A stretch of 64,000 nucleotides of DNA. Source: an uncultured Paenibacillaceae bacterium (GTDB taxonomy: Bacteria > Bacillota > Bacilli > Paenibacillales > K13). Under the pieces are notes generated by a model. That model made no database searches. It was given only the letters and a program-made list of their open reading frames with translations, and was not told the DNA's origin. Every line of letters starts with the position of its first letter. Positions within the stretch are counted from its first letter, which is position 1. Below are positions 63,070-64,000 of this stretch, one piece after another. Made by a program: the position numbers and the translations under genes. The stretch covers positions 310,001 through 374,000 of the forward strand of contig CAJXLT010000001.1 of NCBI GenBank assembly GCA_913056365.1, in the 5' to 3' direction.

Positions 63070-64000
63070 ATGAAGAACAAGACTTTGCTTACGCTGCTCA
63101 TCGTAGTATTGAGTACGGTGATGGTGCTGTCTGCATGCTCTGGCAGCAATAACGGTACTGGCAACAACAATCAAGGATCGGAAAATGCAATGAATACTGA
63201 AGGAAACAACGGTGCTAATGCCAATAACGGCAACGAAGTTGATGCAGGTAGCGAATCGGAAACAGGCGTCAAGCCTGTTACATTCACGCAATATGTGAAT
63301 TACGATTGGTTTACCGCTCCTACATGGATGGAGCGTCCGCATGCGCAATGGATGACGGAAAATCTGGGCGTGGAAGTCGTACCGGTACAATCGAACGGTG
63401 CAGCAGCGCAGAAGTTGAACTCTATGATCGTAGCGAACGAGCTGCCGGACGCGATCGTTCTGGATCGCGGCAAAGACGTTGAACGTCTGGTGGAAGCGGG
63501 CCGCTTGGTAGCGCTTGATCCTTACTTGGAGAAGTATCCGGAGTTTATAGAGACGATTGGGGAAGAGACGCTGAATATGCTCAGAAGCGCCGACGGCAAG
63601 CTGTATCAAGTCCCGAACTGGTTCATTAGCGGCGACAACGGCAACGGCAACGCGGCCTACCTGGTGAATAAGAAGATTTATAAGGAGCTAGGATCTCCAG
63701 CCTTGGCAACGTGGGCCGATCTGGAATCTTACCTGCAGCAAGTCAAGGAGAAGTACCCGGACGTAGTTCCTCTCGATTTCGGCGAAATTCGCGACGGCTC
63801 CGAGCTGCAAATGCTCGGCATGCTGTACAGCGGCGCGGTCAACGGCGCTACGCCTGCCTACTTGTCACCTGGCGGGGTGTTCGGCGTTCCGAACGGAGAC
63901 GAGCTGACTTCGATTTACAAGGACCCGGCGTTCAAGGATACGGCGATCTTCGCAAGCAGACTGTTCCGCAACGGCCTGACATCGCAAGACGTGTTCACCC
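63070..64000 (+). CDS. extracellular solute-binding lipoprotein (LplA type), cut by window edge
   Basis: The first 310 residues are visible. Signal peptide with lipobox LSAC, Cys 23, then an Asn/Gly-rich linker of about 40 residues. The mature part starts KPVTFTQYVNYDWFTAPTWM and continues VEVVPVQSNGAAAQKLNSMI and LPDAIVLDRG, as in LplA/family 1 binding proteins that run to about 540 residues. AAGGA precedes the ATG by 6 bases. Third component of the LplB/LplC importer. Confidence 0.9.
   Translation, partial: MKNKTLLTLLIVVLSTVMVLSACSGSNNGTGNNNQGSENAMNTEGNNGANANNGNEVDAGSESETGVKPVTFTQYVNYDWFTAPTWMERPHAQWMTENLGVEVVPVQSNGAAAQKLNSMIVANELPDAIVLDRGKDVERLVEAGRLVALDPYLEKYPEFIETIGEETLNMLRSADGKLYQVPNWFISGDNGNGNAAYLVNKKIYKELGSPALATWADLESYLQQVKEKYPDVVPLDFGEIRDGSELQMLGMLYSGAVNGATPAYLSPGGVFGVPNGDELTSIYKDPAFKDTAIFASRLFRNGLTSQDVFT

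Overview
The window looks like chromosomal DNA of a Paenibacillus-type Firmicute (Bacillales). This rests on family content rather than on any marker gene: YesM/YesN-type sensor-regulator pairs beside sugar ABC transporters, an AraR-controlled arabinose operon, LplB/LplC-type permeases, copper-amine-oxidase-N 'stalk' proteins, a 7TMR-DISM sensor kinase, strong AGGAGG ribosome binding sites with TTG/GTG starts, and noncoding palindromic repeats between genes. I see no rRNA, tRNA or CRISPR.

Layout. 1-1.2 kb: AT-rich, truncated OLD-type AAA ATPase (minus). 1.5-2.4 kb: wreck of an IS21-type transposase. 2.6-9.8 kb: sugar ABC transporter (binding protein and two permeases, minus) divergent from a YesM/YesN two-component pair (plus). 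10.0-10.9 kb: AraC/GyrI-like regulator. 11.3-21.7 kb: a compact biosynthetic operon, GT1 glycosyltransferase / NRPS (C-A-T-TE fused to an MFS exporter) / MbtH (59 aa) / stand-alone A-T NRPS / second GT1 glycosyltransferase. 21.9-25.4 kb: Fur-box-controlled ferric iron ABC transporter whose ATPase is short at the C-terminus. 25.7-27.1 kb: secreted stalk protein. 27.2-32.3 kb: araR and araB-araD-araA with two AraR operators. 32.6-34.0 kb: small signal peptidase I and a BtrH-like protein. 34.6-40.0 kb: co-directional minus-strand set of two xylose-isomerase-like TIM barrels, a PhyH dioxygenase, an AraC regulator and a LysM-GMC oxidoreductase. 40.2-43.5 kb: azoreductase, MFS pump, DJ-1/PfpI protein and divergent HxlR regulator. 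43.7-44.5 kb: MBL-fold hydrolase. 44.6-50.2 kb: OmpR-type regulator, giant 7TMR-DISM hybrid kinase and two probable target genes. 50.2-53.9 kb: GNAT, ROK regulator and divergent DegT aminotransferase. 54.0-58.0 kb: a cNMP/AAA/patatin triple fusion followed by a second two-component pair. 58.6-60.8 kb: secreted modular GH43. 61.1-64.0 kb: LplB/LplC permeases and the start of a lipoprotein binding protein, cut by the window edge.

How it fits together. Much of the window is plant-polysaccharide metabolism: extracellular GH43, oligosaccharide ABC importers, arabinose catabolism under AraR and CcpA-type control. Set into this is the NRPS/glycosyltransferase operon, the best candidate for an undescribed system: the stand-alone A-T protein plus the C-A-T-TE-MFS protein would make a dipeptide-sized product, released by a thioesterase that carries Cys instead of Ser, decorated by two paralogous RhlB-like glycosyltransferases and exported by the fused transporter. 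Other unusual items are the cNMP/AAA/patatin fusion, the LysM-GMC fusion without a signal peptide, and an inverted pair of MITE-like elements at 34.1 and 52.0 kb. All function calls come from reading motifs by eye; no database search was run.
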